A stretch of 64,000 bases of DNA from Prorocentrum cordatum (GCA_963575745.1 CAUYUJ010008546.1:80469-144468), one strand, 5' to 3'; shown: positions 34,827 to 46,200, counted from the stretch's first letter. Notes: generated from the sequence alone by a model not told the origin. Translations and numbers: made by a program.

Positions 34827-35540
34827 GAAATCATTTCTGAAGAATAATTATTGTTGATCCCCCCCACCGGTGCACACTGTTGTTTCTCAGTCTAAGTGCG
34901 CCCCTCGACGCTCGCACCCTGTTTTTTGACAGGGAAAGTCTTGATCCTCAAACTGCGTTGTTGCCCCCCCCCGATTACAACATCAACTGCTCCCGCTTGA
35001 GAGTTCCTCACAATTTACTCATGACCCCCGCTCCCGCCCGAGACTTCCTCGCATTTTATTCAGGAATCGCGCTCTCGCTTGGGACGTCCTTACAATTTTT
35101 TCAGGAATCGCTCTCCCGGAGCTCTGGAGTCGCGCTCTCGCTGGAGACTTGCTTGCAACTCACTGAAAAATAGCCTTGCGTTGGAATTTCTTGCAATTTG
35201 CCGAAATGCCGCGCTCCCGACACCCAGGCACCCAGGAATCGCGCCCGTTGTGGCCCCATGTGCATGCTCTGCGTGGCCCCGCTGTCGCCATTTGTGTCCC
35301 CCTCATTGTCCTACGTGGCCCAGTTGCTACCCTCACTGGCCCCATCGTTGCCTTCTGTGGCCCCGCATTATCTGCACTTCGTGGCCCCCGCTCGTTCGTA
35401 CTCTTCGTGGCCCCATACGCATTCCCTTCGTGTCCCTGCTGTCGCCCTTCGTGGCCTACTTCGTGCCCTTCGTGGCCCTGCTGTCGTTCTCTCTCGATCT
35501 CGCTTTCGCTGGTCGTCGCCGTCGTCGCCGTCGTCTTCGA

Positions 35541-35594
<54 letters not shown>

Positions 35595-35841
35595 GGTCGG
35601 TCCCCTGTCCGTCCCTTTTGGGGTCGGGTCGACGGTCCGCGGCCGCCCCGCCGATCAGCGCTGCCGTTGGCCAGGCCGACGGTCCGCGGCCGCCCCGCCG
35701 CTTGCCAGGGCCCGGTCTGCAGGGAAGAAAGGTATACCCCCCAAAAGGGGTTCGATCGAAGACGAAGAGGGCGGGTATCGAGGGCTTGGGAAATACGCGT
35801 TATTGGCACTCGAGCATATAAGGGCGAAGAGTCTTAAAATG

Positions 35842-35874
<33 letters not shown>

Positions 35875-35876
35875 GA
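34780..35876 (+). repeat. Composite repeat module A, copy 7, flanked by (GTT)n
   Basis: A 46-bp GTT run, head at 34827-34880, short TCGCGCTCTCGCTTGGGACG units, minisatellite at 35245-35480, (GTC)n at 35515-35593 and GTCGGTCCCCTGTCCGTCCC. The tail is at 35726-35841 (TACCCCCCAAAAGGGG stem) and closes with AAAATGATTG plus 35 bp of GTT. The next module (B copy 3) begins directly after the GTT run. Confidence 0.85.
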
Positions 35877-37000
35877 ACATTATTACTTCTAAAGAATAAT
35901 TATTGTTGGGGCCCCTGGTGCACGGCCCCCTCGCCGCGCCTAGGCCGCAGCCATGTTTTCATCATTTTCGTGAGGAAGTCTCCGGCAAAACGGGTTGGTC
36001 CGGATCCGGTTGTTTTGTTACGGGCGGTTTTCCCTTGCAAAAAATAAGGCAAAGTTGACATTTCTTGTTCTAACATAACCAAACTTCAAGAATCCCTTGC
36101 AACAAATAAGGTAAAGTGGACATTCGCGCGCGCAAGACGAAATCCTTCCAAAACCTTGGTGTTCGTAAGCGATTTTAACATAAAAACATCAAAAAACCAA
36201 TGGTTTTTCAACAAAAAAATGTCAACATTTCATCCCGCGCGCTCTTGCGGATTTGTAGGAAACCCAACACTTTTTAAACATTTCTGTCAAACGGGCTTTT
36301 GCGAGCAACTTTTTCACGTGCTTCGAACTTCTCCAACAACGGTTGCGCACCTGCCAGGGCCTTCATCCCTGTCAAATAATACCATGCGGGACACATTCGT
36401 TTGTTCTTCGCGCGCGCACGCCGAAATCTTCAAAAACCATTAGGTTTCTTAGGAATTGTAGCACCGCGCAACATAAATTCATACGAATCGCACCGTAGGT
36501 CCTCGAAAAACATCTGTACGAATTTTCAAAAGTTCTACCCGCGCGCGCTGTCCGAATCCTAAAAAACCAATGGTTTTTTTCAACATTTATGTTACATGAG
36601 CTCGCGCGAGCTACTTTCGCAAGCTCTTTCAACGGCGTTCGCGCGCCTGCCAGGGGCCACAATCCCTTGCAAAACATACCATGCGGGACACATGCGCGCG
36701 TGTCGCGTCGTCGTCGTCGTCGTCGTCGGCATGTTACCATGTTACCACAACAAGTCACTGTACCCATGCGCCAGTGTAGTAGCCACGGTCGTCCGCAGGC
36801 CACGAAGTGAAGTGTCCGAACGTCATAGGGCGGGAAGCTGGGTGTGGGTGGTGGCGAAGAGTCGTTTGGAAATTTGGTAGAGCTTGAACCGGCCCCCCCA
36901 CAAAGTGGGGGTATTGCCCGCCTCCTATGAAAACCCTGGCACTGGTGAGAACGGAGTGTCCCCACGTGCTAGTAATTGTTGTTGTTGTTGTTGTTGTTGT
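35877..37000 (+). repeat. AT-rich module B, copy 3, with (GTT)n end
   Basis: Head at 35877-35930, AT-rich body to about 36680, a (GTC)n-like insert at 36708-36728, end segment at 36773-36960 with hairpin CCCCCCAC-AAA-GTGGGGG, then GTGCTAGTAATTG and GTTGTT to 37000. The closing text CCCCACGTGCTAGTAATTG is shared with the copy ending at 55995, so these two are closer relatives at this end. Confidence 0.83.
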
Positions 37001-37500
37001 TCCCATATCCTCAGATGGGGTTCTCCCCAAAGATGGGGTTCTTGTTATTGGCGGACCGCGCCGGAAGGACACAGGACAGAACACCACACCCACCACTCAT
37101 CACTCAGACTCACCACTCAGATTCACTCATCACTCAGACTCACTCATGCTCTCTCATCACTCAGACTCAGTCATCACTCAGACTCAGGCGATTCGCTCGT
37201 CTCAGCAATCTAAGGGGGGCGGCGGGGGGGTATTTCACGGGGTCCCGTTCGCGGAATTTTGTGGGGATGTCTCAGGCGGTTTGGCCATTTTCTGATCCAA
37301 CATGTTTCGTTTTCGGAGCAGATTTGGAGGATGTCTCAGGCGATTCGCTCGTCTCAGCACTCTAAGGGGGGCGGCGGGGGGGTATTTCACGGGGTCCCGT
37401 TCGCGGAATTTTGTGGGGATGTCTCGAGCGGTTTGCCTGTTTTCTGTGCCAGCATCCTTCGCTTTCGGAGCAGATTTGGAGGATGTCTCGAGCGAGGCGC
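37001..37500. repeat. Hairpin units, CTCAGACTCA repeat and 151-bp units, first block
   Basis: Two CCCATATCC-AAGATGGGG-type units (37004-37035), about 100 bp of CACTCAGACTCACTCAT, then two ~151-bp units with TTTCACGGGGTCCCGTTCGC at about 37236 and 37387. The whole arrangement recurs at 38370-38900, so it is a segmental duplication. The 151-bp unit is a diverged relative of the 152-bp repeat at 23110-24335 (shared GGGGATGTCTCAGGCGGTTT and GAGGATGTCTC). Confidence 0.88.
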
Positions 37501-37559
37501 TCATTTTTTCTCGATCGGCTTGCTTGTTTTGGTGGCCAGGCTCGTGGGCGCATATTCTT

Positions 37560-37840
37560 CTCTGGATGCCACAGGAGGCTCCAACAGGCTCCAGGAGGCC
37601 CCAGGAGACATCATGAGGTCCCAGGAGGCATCAGGAGGCCACAGAAAGACTCAAGAGGCCACAGGATGTCCCAAGAGGCTCCAGGAGGCCCCAGGAAGCT
37701 CCGGACGGCCTCAGGAAACCACAACCACAGGAGGCCCCACGAGGCAACAGGAAGCGCCAGGAGGCCTCGGAAGGCAACAGGAGGCCCCGAGAGGCCCCAG
37801 GAGCAGGAGGCTTCAGAAGGCAACAGGAGTGGCTCCAATC
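37560..37840. repeat. CCAGGAGGCC short-unit array
   Basis: About 280 bp of CCAGGAGGCCCCAGGAGG-like 9-10-bp units. A smaller block of the same type lies at 38130-38220, with ~70-bp repeats between. Confidence 0.9.
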
Positions 37841-37844
37841 CCAT

Positions 37845-37967
37845 GTGTATTACGTATGCTCCTATCGATTGGGCCTCACCTGGAGCACGAGTCTTTTGAT
37901 GTTTTACGTATGTTTCTATAGATTGTCCTTCTCCTGTGTACACAATCCTACATATTTTACTAATGTT

Positions 37968-38001
<34 letters not shown>

Positions 38002-38130
38002 GCCTCTCCTGGGGCACGAGTCCTTTGTGTTTGACGCGTGTTCCTATAGATTGCCCTTCTCCTGTGGCACGAATCCGCAATGGTTTATGTACGTCTGTTG
38101 CTATATATTGCGCCTCTCCTGGGGCACGGA
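37845..38130. repeat. ~70-bp repeat with (TA)n insert, about 5 units
   Basis: Units contain TTCCTATAGATTG, then CCCTTCTCCTGTGGCACGAA or GGCCTCTCCTGGGGCACGAG. A pure AT run lies at 37971-37999. No ORF of interest. Confidence 0.85.
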
Positions 38131-38369
38131 ACCTCCCGAGGAGGTCCCAGGAGGCCCCAAGAGGCTCCTGGAGACCCCAGGAAGCCCCAGTAGGTTTCAG
38201 GAGGCCCCAGGAGGCCCGAGGCTCATGCACAAAGACGCGCTTGTACTACTGAGGCTCATTCACACTCCAATTCATTCGCAGTTAGATTTATGTCCTGACC
38301 GTCACAACTGAAGCCCGTGTATCTTCGAAAGCTCTTGCGCCTAGACATTCACGGCGGACATGGGTTTTT

Positions 38370-38900
38370 TCCCCATATCCAAAGATGGGTTCTTGTTCCC
38401 CATATCCAAAGATGGGGTTCTTGTTATTGGCGGACCGCGCCGGAAGGACACAGAACAGGACAGAACACCACACCCATCACTCAGACACACACGTAAGTTA
38501 TTCCCCATATCCTAAGATGGGGTTCCTTGATTCCCCATATCCAAAGATGGGGTTTTTGATTCCCCACTCACTCATCACTCAGACTCATCACCACTCAGAT
38601 TCACTCATCACTCAGACTCACTCATGCTCTCTCATCACTCAGACTCAGTCATCACTCAGACTCAGGCGATTCGCTCGTCTCAGCAATCTAAGGGGGGCGG
38701 CGGGGGGGTATTTCACGGGGTCCCGTTCGCGGAATTTTGTGGGGATGTCTCAGGCGGTTTGGCCATTTTCTGATCCAACATGTTTCGCTTTCGGAGCAGA
38801 TTTGGAGGATGTCTCGAGCGAGGCGCTCATTTCAGCACCCTAAGGGGGGCGGCGGGGGGGTATTTCACTGGGTCCCGTTCGCGGAATTTTGTGGGGATGT
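38370..38900. repeat. Second block of hairpin units, CTCAGACTCA repeat and 151-bp units
   Basis: Four CCCCATATCC(A/T)AAGATGGGG units (38371-38550), GGCGGACCGCGCCGGAAGGA as in the first block, CACTCAGACTCACTCAT text, and two ~151-bp units, the last cut by the assembly gap. Confidence 0.88.
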
Positions 38901-39000
38901 NNNNNNNNNNNNNNNNNNNNNNNNNNNNNNNNNNNNNNNNNNNNNNNNNNNNNNNNNNNNNNNNNNNNNNNNNNNNNNNNNNNNNNNNNNNNNNNNNNNN
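38901..39000. other. Assembly gap (100 N)
   Basis: Exactly 100 undetermined bases, the usual placeholder for a gap of unknown size. It lies inside tandem repeats on the left and a GGA microsatellite on the right, so the true distance and even the join are uncertain. Confidence 0.99.
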
Positions 39001-39259
39001 GGAGGAGGAGGGGAGGGGGAGGACTACCAGGAGGAGGAGGAGGAGGAGGAGGAGGAGGAGGAGGAGGAAGAGGAGGAGGAGGACGAGGAGGAGGAGGAGG
39101 AGGACGAGGAGGAGGAGGGGGGGGAGAGCACCAGGAGAAGGAGAACGAGGACCACCAGGAGGAGGAGGAGGAGGAGGAGGAGGAGGAGGAGGAGGAGGAG
39201 GAGAGAGCACCAGGAGGAGGAGGACGAGCAAGACGAGGACGACGAGAACGAGGACGAGC

Positions 39260-39291
<32 letters not shown>

Positions 39292-39400
39292 CAGGAGAAA
39301 GAGGAGGAGGAGGAGGAGGAGGAGGAGCAGGAGAAAGAAGACGAGCAGGAGGGGGACGAGGACGAGCAGGAGGAGGAGGAGGAGGACGAACAGGAGGGGA
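39001..39400. repeat. (GGA)n-type microsatellite with GAC/AGC interruptions
   Basis: About 400 bp of GGA/GAG triplets with scattered CAG and GAC. It contains two copies of a GAGAGCACCAGGAGAAGGAG-like piece (39124 and 39202). Acidic or Arg-rich open frames here are by-products. Confidence 0.95.
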
Positions 39401-40589
39401 GGGCGGCCGGCTGCCCCGAGTCGTGCGCACAAGGGCTCTGAGGAAGGCTCCCTAAGCTCGAGACGCTTTGAATACTCTGTAGTTTCCTCGCAGCTTCCTT
39501 TCCATGCCTTTGTAGCTTCCACGCACTCCTGCGTCGCCGAGTTTCTTCTTGCAGCGTCCTTGTCGTGTCGCGGGGTGCGTTTGCGTCACTTCGGTGTTGC
39601 TGCGCCTTGAGACGTGTCTCTGCTGCTTCTTCGTCCCATCGGGGAGTCCAGCGTCACCGAATTTGTTCCCGTATTGTGCTTGTCGTTCCAGGTCGTGCGT
39701 ACGCGCGCAGAATGTTTCTCTGCAGCGTCCTCGTCGCATCAGGATCTCCAGCGTCGCAGAATGCATCCTTGTAGCGCCTCTTCTTCCAGGGCGGCGTGGT
39801 CCTGAGTCGCCGCGGACGACTCGCCGCGGACGGTTCCATTCGATTCCACGGGCGATCGTGCGCATGTAGTTTGCCACGCGCCTGCGCGCGCGGAGAGGGC
39901 CTGGGCGCCCTGTCGCCTGCGGGCGACCGCGCGGGTTAGTCCCCGCAAAAGCCAAAAAAGGCATTTCCACACGCCGGGTAAAGCCTAAAAGGGCTTTCGT
40001 CTGCCTGATCCTTGCCCCCCGCTTTCCTTCTCTTCTTTCATCGAAGTCAGAACCCCCGCCCCCTATGACGTCCTCCGCTGGCCTGGGTGGTCTACTCAGG
40101 TCGCGGAGGGGGATAGGGGGGGGGTCGTTGCCACGGCTGGTGCCTCGTTTTCACGACGGGGAGGGGGGGGTGCACCGTTCCCTCGGATGGGCACATCCCC
40201 CCCTCCAAGGGCCTCCGAGCCCTCCCTCTCCGTCCTTTTCTTCTCCCTTATCCTTCCCTCCCTAGCGGTTTTCGAAGCCTTTGGCGTCTCCGCCCACCAG
40301 AGCGGGGATCTCGAACCCCCAATGGGATTCGTGGAGCGGGGGGGGCCTTGAGAGGCCGAAACATTTCTTGGGGCGGGGCCACACAGCACACACATCACAT
40401 CCATCGAGTCACGCACACATACAGCAACACGCTTTCTCGACTCCACAGGGGGGGTGCTTCGTGGAGGCATCACTTGTAACTTTGCAATTCTGTAATCATT
40501 GCCGTTCTGGTTCAAAGAACTTGGATTGCAGGAGTTCGAGGCAAAAGCGAGCCTTGTCCGCATCCGCTCAACCAGTCTCACCGTGCCGT
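39401..40589. other. Spacer with imperfect repeats; no gene recognised
   Basis: 39490-39800 contains four to five irregular units around CTTGCAGCGTCCTTGTCG and TCGCCGAATTTG-type text. 40060-40350 is GC-rich with G- and C-runs. 40380-40590 changes to more balanced composition like the Helitron that follows, so the element's left end may lie in this interval. Confidence 0.45.
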
Positions 40590-40650
40590 GCACGGTGCTT
40601 CTCAGCCTGTGTCACTGTGCGCTCCACGGTGATCCTCCGGGTGAGCTACC

Positions 40651-42543
40651 ATGGCTGCTGCTGCAGAACAGCCGACGTCTCCACTGGGTTTTCTCACGAA
40701 GAGCAGCGCCAAAACCCAAGACTTCCTTGTCCGAGTATACAAGCCCAGGGAGATCAAGTACTCGTACAAGAGCAGGAACAATGGCCAGCTAGTCCATGCA
40801 AACCGATTCACATGCATTCTGCTTGGCACAGACTCAGAGCACTATTGTGAGGCCATCCTCAAAGGAACTCCAGCAGAAGTCCAAGCTGCTCTGAAAAAGT
40901 TCCCTCCGATGACGGCGTGGAAACTCTCCAGCGTCGGCCTGGACAGTCGGCAGCAGGACGCTTTTGTGCATACGTCTGTTCGTGTCGTGGTCGACCTCAA
41001 GCGCACAACCTGCAGTCCAGTGCTCAAAAGCTCTCCGGAGGAGACCTCCTTGGCATCGGCGCCGGCTCCAGCGACTACAGTGGCAGACATGATGAACATC
41101 AAATCGCAGCGTTGCTTCGATGTCATGGCTGTGGTTCATTCTGTTTCAGAAACCCGCACTCCCGCTGGCCACCCTCCAGTGGCAAGTGTACATCTGGTCG
41201 ACGGCACACAGACGAGTAACTCCAAGACAGCGGAGGCTGTGATTGCAGTCTGGGGATCCACCAACATAGAGCTTTGTCGCTCTCACAAAGGACAACCGCT
41301 GCTGTTTCTCAACGTGGCGGGCAAATTCGACGGCAAACTGGAGCTGAACTTGTCGCAAGATCGCGTGGTGGATTCCGCATGCTCTTGTCCCAGAATGACT
41401 CAACTACACGACTTAGCAGCCACTCAAGACTTCGCGATGGACCGGGAGCAGCTGACCACCGCTCATGCGGGTACTTGGGATCCAGACCAGGCTTCGCAGA
41501 TTCTCACCGGAGAAGCACTCCTCTCCTGCTGTGCCTTTTTGGCTATGGCGTCGGATGATCCGAATGCAAACTTGCCACTCTTGTTGCAGGTCAATGGGAT
41601 GAGGCTTGAGGAACCGGAGCCAGCCGACTCTGTGGTGGAGAACACAGGCGAGCGCGTGTTCTTTACGACTATTGCTCGTGATTTCAGTGGCTCGTGCAAA
41701 GTCGGTGTATCACAAGCGGCAGCCTTCGCCTTGACTGGCATTGATAGCATGCAAGAATTCAAAAAAGTTCACGACGAGAAAGCTATCTCCTTCCCTCCAC
41801 TGAGCAATTGTCGCATCATACGACGCGTGCGCAATGTGGCTGCGAATGCACAGGATGACACACCTCAACGGACTTTCGTCAACACGACTGTGGTGGCCGT
41901 TTCACCGCTTCAGATATCGCACGCCCCGAATACGTCTTACAATGTCGTCTTGGAGATCCTGAAGCAGTGCCGCGAGAGCCAGGATGCAATGCTCGCGGCA
42001 CAGCTCTCTGAGATACGGTCTTGTCCCTTCTACGGCATGCGCGTGCAGTACTCACCAGCGGGTGGAGGGGGTGACGCTTCTCAGCTTACCCGGAACTGCC
42101 ACTTGGCAGTCGTTCTCGTTTGTACCACGCAGAAGTCTCGGTGCGTATCCACTGCGGCTGGCTTCGTCGTGTCCACACCAGGTGTCACGGACGCTTCTGA
42201 CGGTGAGTCTTCCCACTCAGTGACGATTCACGGACACTGCTCAGTTGACAACTTGCTCTCGTTCAAAATGGATCCGCCCAACCGAGCGAAGCACAGAGTC
42301 TGCTTGTTGCTCATTACTGGCTGTTCAAAAGACGGCATGACGGTGCACAGCGTGACCCACATTGACGACTCCGTCGTGTCTGAGGCGCAGTACTTCATTA
42401 AAAAATTGAGAACACTGGGTATGCGCACAGAGCTTCAGCAATCAGGCGAGCATAAGCGGATGAATGAGTGGAGCACGACGCCGGAATCCGCCAAGAAGTG
42501 CCGCATTCTTGAAAGCCACCCCTCAGGAGAAAGCTTGAGGTGA
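40651..42543 (+). CDS. RPA-like single-strand DNA-binding protein
   Basis: 630-residue intact frame with an ideal start context (ACCATGG). Text of the replication protein A large-subunit type. Around residues 28-60, YSYKSRNNGQLVHANRFTCI resembles the first strands of an OB fold. Residues about 150-245 contain CFDVMAVVHSVSE, ASVHLVDGTQTSN and an IAVWG strand, then QPLLFLNVAGKFDGKLELNL. That is the DNA-binding OB-fold pattern of RPA1, with the aromatic/LNV strands in place. A further OB-like unit may lie near 300-420, and the C-terminal third (CPFYGMRVQYSP onward) is unclear; no obvious C4 zinc ribbon. Role by inference: protecting the displaced strand during rolling-circle transposition. It lies 0.7 kb upstream of the Rep gene on the same strand. 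It contains none of the GGTGCTTCTCAGCCTGC motifs, though both flanks do. Confidence 0.75.
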   Translation: MAAAAEQPTSPLGFLTKSSAKTQDFLVRVYKPREIKYSYKSRNNGQLVHANRFTCILLGTDSEHYCEAILKGTPAEVQAALKKFPPMTAWKLSSVGLDSRQQDAFVHTSVRVVVDLKRTTCSPVLKSSPEETSLASAPAPATTVADMMNIKSQRCFDVMAVVHSVSETRTPAGHPPVASVHLVDGTQTSNSKTAEAVIAVWGSTNIELCRSHKGQPLLFLNVAGKFDGKLELNLSQDRVVDSACSCPRMTQLHDLAATQDFAMDREQLTTAHAGTWDPDQASQILTGEALLSCCAFLAMASDDPNANLPLLLQVNGMRLEEPEPADSVVENTGERVFFTTIARDFSGSCKVGVSQAAAFALTGIDSMQEFKKVHDEKAISFPPLSNCRIIRRVRNVAANAQDDTPQRTFVNTTVVAVSPLQISHAPNTSYNVVLEILKQCRESQDAMLAAQLSEIRSCPFYGMRVQYSPAGGGGDASQLTRNCHLAVVLVCTTQKSRCVSTAAGFVVSTPGVTDASDGESSHSVTIHGHCSVDNLLSFKMDPPNRAKHRVCLLLITGCSKDGMTVHSVTHIDDSVVSEAQYFIKKLRTLGMRTELQQSGEHKRMNEWSTTPESAKKCRILESHPSGESLR

Positions 42544-43261
42544 GGTTTCTCCTGTCTTGTCAGCGATGCTTCTCAGCTTGCTGGACATGGCAAGCATCTT
42601 TGTCTTGCGCCTTGCGGGATGCCAACTACGTTTGCCTCAAACATATCGTTTGGTAGTTTCGTTGTTTATGCGGTGCTTCTCAGCCTGCACTATTTACTGT
42701 TGTGGCGTCTGGTGCACGAATAGTGTTTGCGGCCTGCATTCCTCCTCAGCCTGCCCTGGCTCCCTTGAGAGTGCCTGCACAGAGTTTCGGTCTGTGCTCA
42801 CGTTGCCCAACGGATTCATTCACGTTCGCCCGCGGTGCTTCTCAGCCTGCACTTCCTTTGCTACAAGCGCCTGTTCTGCAGTCGTTCACAGTGTCTCGTT
42901 TACAGAGAATTTCGGTGTTTGAAAAACAAAACATTTCTGCATGTGTTTCTGTGGAACCTAAATCAGGTCATGGCCGTGCTTCATTGCAAGACAACCCCCA
43001 TGTTCGTAGCAATGTCGAAATCAGACGTCGTTCAGTTATAAAAGCGTTGATAGCAGTGTCTCGTTTTCAAACGCCTCATTGTATATCAACTCTGGCTGTG
43101 CCTCATTTCAAGACACCTTCCATGTGCGTAGCAGTGTCGGTATCAGAGGTTCCTCCACAACGAATTTCCCTCATCACCATCATCATGATCAAGTTCTCCC
43201 TAGCCATGTTGCCTCGAGCTATCCTTACAAAGGAACTTTCCAGCACCCACTGTACACAGTA
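42544..43261. other. Intergenic segment of the Helitron with motif copies and a ~120-bp repeat
   Basis: Four copies of the GGTGCTTCTCAGCCTGC family lie at about 42565, 42672, 42738 and 42833. A ~120-bp direct repeat follows: GTGCTTCATTGCAAGACAAC near 42977 and GTGCCTCATTTCAAGACACC near 43097, each followed by CATGT(T/G)CGTAGCA(A/G)TGTCG. Near 43047 the text GTTGATAGCAGTGTCTCG is the core of the 33-bp repeat inserted in the Rep gene. The upstream frame of the Rep ORF runs back to 43079, but that part is repeat sequence. Confidence 0.75.
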
Positions 43262-46200
43262 ATGCCGCGGCATGCTGGTAGCTCTCGGTCTGGGCGCCAT
43301 GCTCCTGACGTTTCTGCACCCAACAGCGGTGCTCCTCAGCCTGCTGCAGTGAGCAGTGCCCCTCCTCAGCGTGCTGTGTTGAACGGTGCTGTCCAAAGGA
43401 TTGTTGACCTGGTGAAGCAGTTCGGTCGTATACCGAGGCGAAAGAAAGGAACGTCCGAGGAAGTACGAGCTGAAAACAAGTTGGCCAAACGTTTCTCCGA
43501 CCACCGCGACAGCATTCCTAATGACGTTATGTTAGAGTTGCAAGCCCTCGAATGCGCCACGCCTTCAGAGTCAGCCGCTGTCAGCGCTGCCCTTCAGCGT
43601 TCTGCATTAAGCGGATCTCTGCAAACGCTCGTCGAGGACGTGAAGCAGTTCGGTCGTATACCGATCAGAAATCATGGAACGTCTGAGGAAGCACGAGCCG
43701 AAAACAACTTGGCCAAACGTTTCCTTGAACACCGCGAGAGCATTCCTGGTGACGTGATGTTGGAATTGCAAGACCTCGAGGAGTCACGCGCCGTCAGCGC
43801 TGCTGCTCAGCGTGCTGCAGGTGCTGTTGCTCAGCGTGCTGCAACCGAGGAGTTCAAGCGGAAGCAGAAGACCGATGAGATCCTGCAGCAGGTGCGCGAA
43901 TTCGGCAGCTGGCCGAAGGAGAGCGCTCAACGCCCGCTTGCAGAGCGGCAGTTGGCTTGGCACATCCGAAAAACACGGAAGGCCAAGCATTTCTCACCGG
44001 AGCAGGAGGCCGAGCTTCAAACTCTGCAGCAGGCGGATACGAAGTCCGACGGGCTCATGCAGCAGACGAAGATCGAGGAGGTCATGCAGCAGGTGCGAGA
44101 ACTCGGCCGCTTTCCCAAAGAGTCCGCCGGGCGTAGTGTTGCAGAGCGGCAACTAGGCTGGCTAGTTCGGAAAGGATTGAAGGCCAAGCAGTTCTCTCCC
44201 GAGCAGGAGGCCGAGCTCCAGGCACTCCAGCAGGCGGAAAGCGATGGCAAAACAATGCTTCGCATCGCGGAGGCGGAGGAAAGGCCAAACCCCATGGAAG
44301 GGTTCGCTGAGGAGGCGGGGAACAGGATCGACCAGGATCTGCTGCTGCTGGAGAGTGGCATTCGTAACAAGGCAATCCTGCGGCGCCTGGCCACCTACAA
44401 AGAGCTTGTGTCCAGCCGCGGTGCTCCTCAGCCTGCGCAGCACAGGGAATTTGCGCAGAGGTACGCGGAGCGAGTGCGGAGAGCGTTGGCTGCTCCCGCG
44501 GGGAAGAGCTGCTACGTCCCCGGCGGCGAAGTAGAGGGGAACCAGTTGCGCGTTTTCTCTAACCGTGCAGTCATGACGGGACCGCTCGTCTGCCAGCTCT
44601 GCGACTGCGATTTCTTAATAGAAGAGGACTTTGCGCGGCATAAGCAGTGCAACCACGCCGGCGAGGCAGAATACCGCAAACGGGTGCTGTACCTGATGGC
44701 AGAGGCCGGCTGCAGGCCGATAGCTGCCCAGGAGAAGAGGATCATGGTGCAGAATTTTGCTCACTTCCAGCAGTTCTGTCACCCGGGCAGCAAGGGCAAC
44801 CGCTTCTCGGGCGGCGAGGCGGTGCCCCGATGCGAGGCAGCCTGCGTAGTCTGTGCGCAGAAAGACTACCTGGAGCACCGCCACAAACTGAGCCTGTTTG
44901 GGGCAGTGCCGGAGGAGCGTGTCTTTGAGCACTGCGCCGACTCAGCAAGCGATCGTGATGACCTATCCGATGGCGAGGCAGATGCTCCACCCAAGCGTGC
45001 TCTGGTGAAGCACCGCGGGGTGTACTACTTGCAGTCCCCGGAGCTCGTGCAGAAGCTCCTGGACGTCGACAGGTACAGGCAGCGGTGGCCACTGATCCCG
45101 TGTGAACAGCTGCACGCGTCCAGCGTTCAGCATCCGGAGCACCCAGAGTGGCGGTGGCTGCTGCACTCCCGCCGAGTCCCTGTGGTTGCACCACCAGAAG
45201 CAACGGCGGGAACCTGCGGTGCTTCTCAGCCTGCTGCCGACAGGTCCGGCGGAGCTTCTCAGCCTGCGGACGAGAGGCCTCCGTGCGCAGGGGTGGGAGA
45301 TGCCAACGCGTTGGTGTGGGTCTGTTGGGATTGCCTCAATGACCTGTGCGCCAAGAAACCGAAGATGCCGTTAAACGCCCTGGTCAACGACAACTGGATC
45401 GGCCGGGAGCTCATGCTCGTCCGCAACGCTTCGAAAGCTACTAAGATGCTGGCGTCCCTTGGCCGATGCTGTTGGAAGCAAGTCCGCCTCGGCAAGGGCG
45501 CTCCGGATGTCCAGCAGAAAGGCATCTCGGGCAACACTATCCTCTTCGCCCAGCCCACGGCGCAAATCCCGACCATGGAGCTGCCCCCGGAGCAGGGCGC
45601 GCTTGTGGACTCTCTGAACATCGTTTTCTCGGGCGCCGCGCACAAACTCCACAAGGCGTACTGGGCAACAGTCAAGCGCGGCGAGTATATGCAGATCGTG
45701 AGGGAGCGCAAGCAGCAGTGCGCAACCTTTTCCGAGGTATCCGTCCGGGAGGATGTTGCCCCGACACGGCTGCCGGAGGACGGCGTGCCAGACCACATCC
45801 AAGCCTGTCTGCAACCAGTGGACGGTGTGGACAAAGCCCCGGTACGTCTGTTGGGGCCAGCATCCAGGGCGCCGGAAGTGGGCAGAGACGACGAGGCGGG
45901 AGACGAGTCTGACGAGGACACAGAGACAGACAAAGACGGAGAAGCAGCAGAACAGCCTGACATGGCCTACCTGCATGAAAATGTGGCAGAGGTCACAGTT
46001 GCAGTGGATCCAGTGCATGACATCGCTCCAGTCCGAATGATGCAAGCGCTGCAAGGCACGCTGGTGGCGCTGCAGGAGCAGGCAGCACGCATCGCCAAGA
46101 ACGAGGTGACACCGACAGTGGCAGACAGCAGCGGTGCTCTTCAGCCTGTTGCCGACGAGGGCGGCAGGCATACGATGCGCAGCATGGTTCTCGATGTACA

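Noticed and set aside
43079-43261. Earlier start codon for the Rep gene at 43079
   Set aside because: The added 61 residues are translated repeat DNA (TTCATTGCAAGACA family) with no protein-like character; ATG 43262 is the first start before the motif-bearing coding text.
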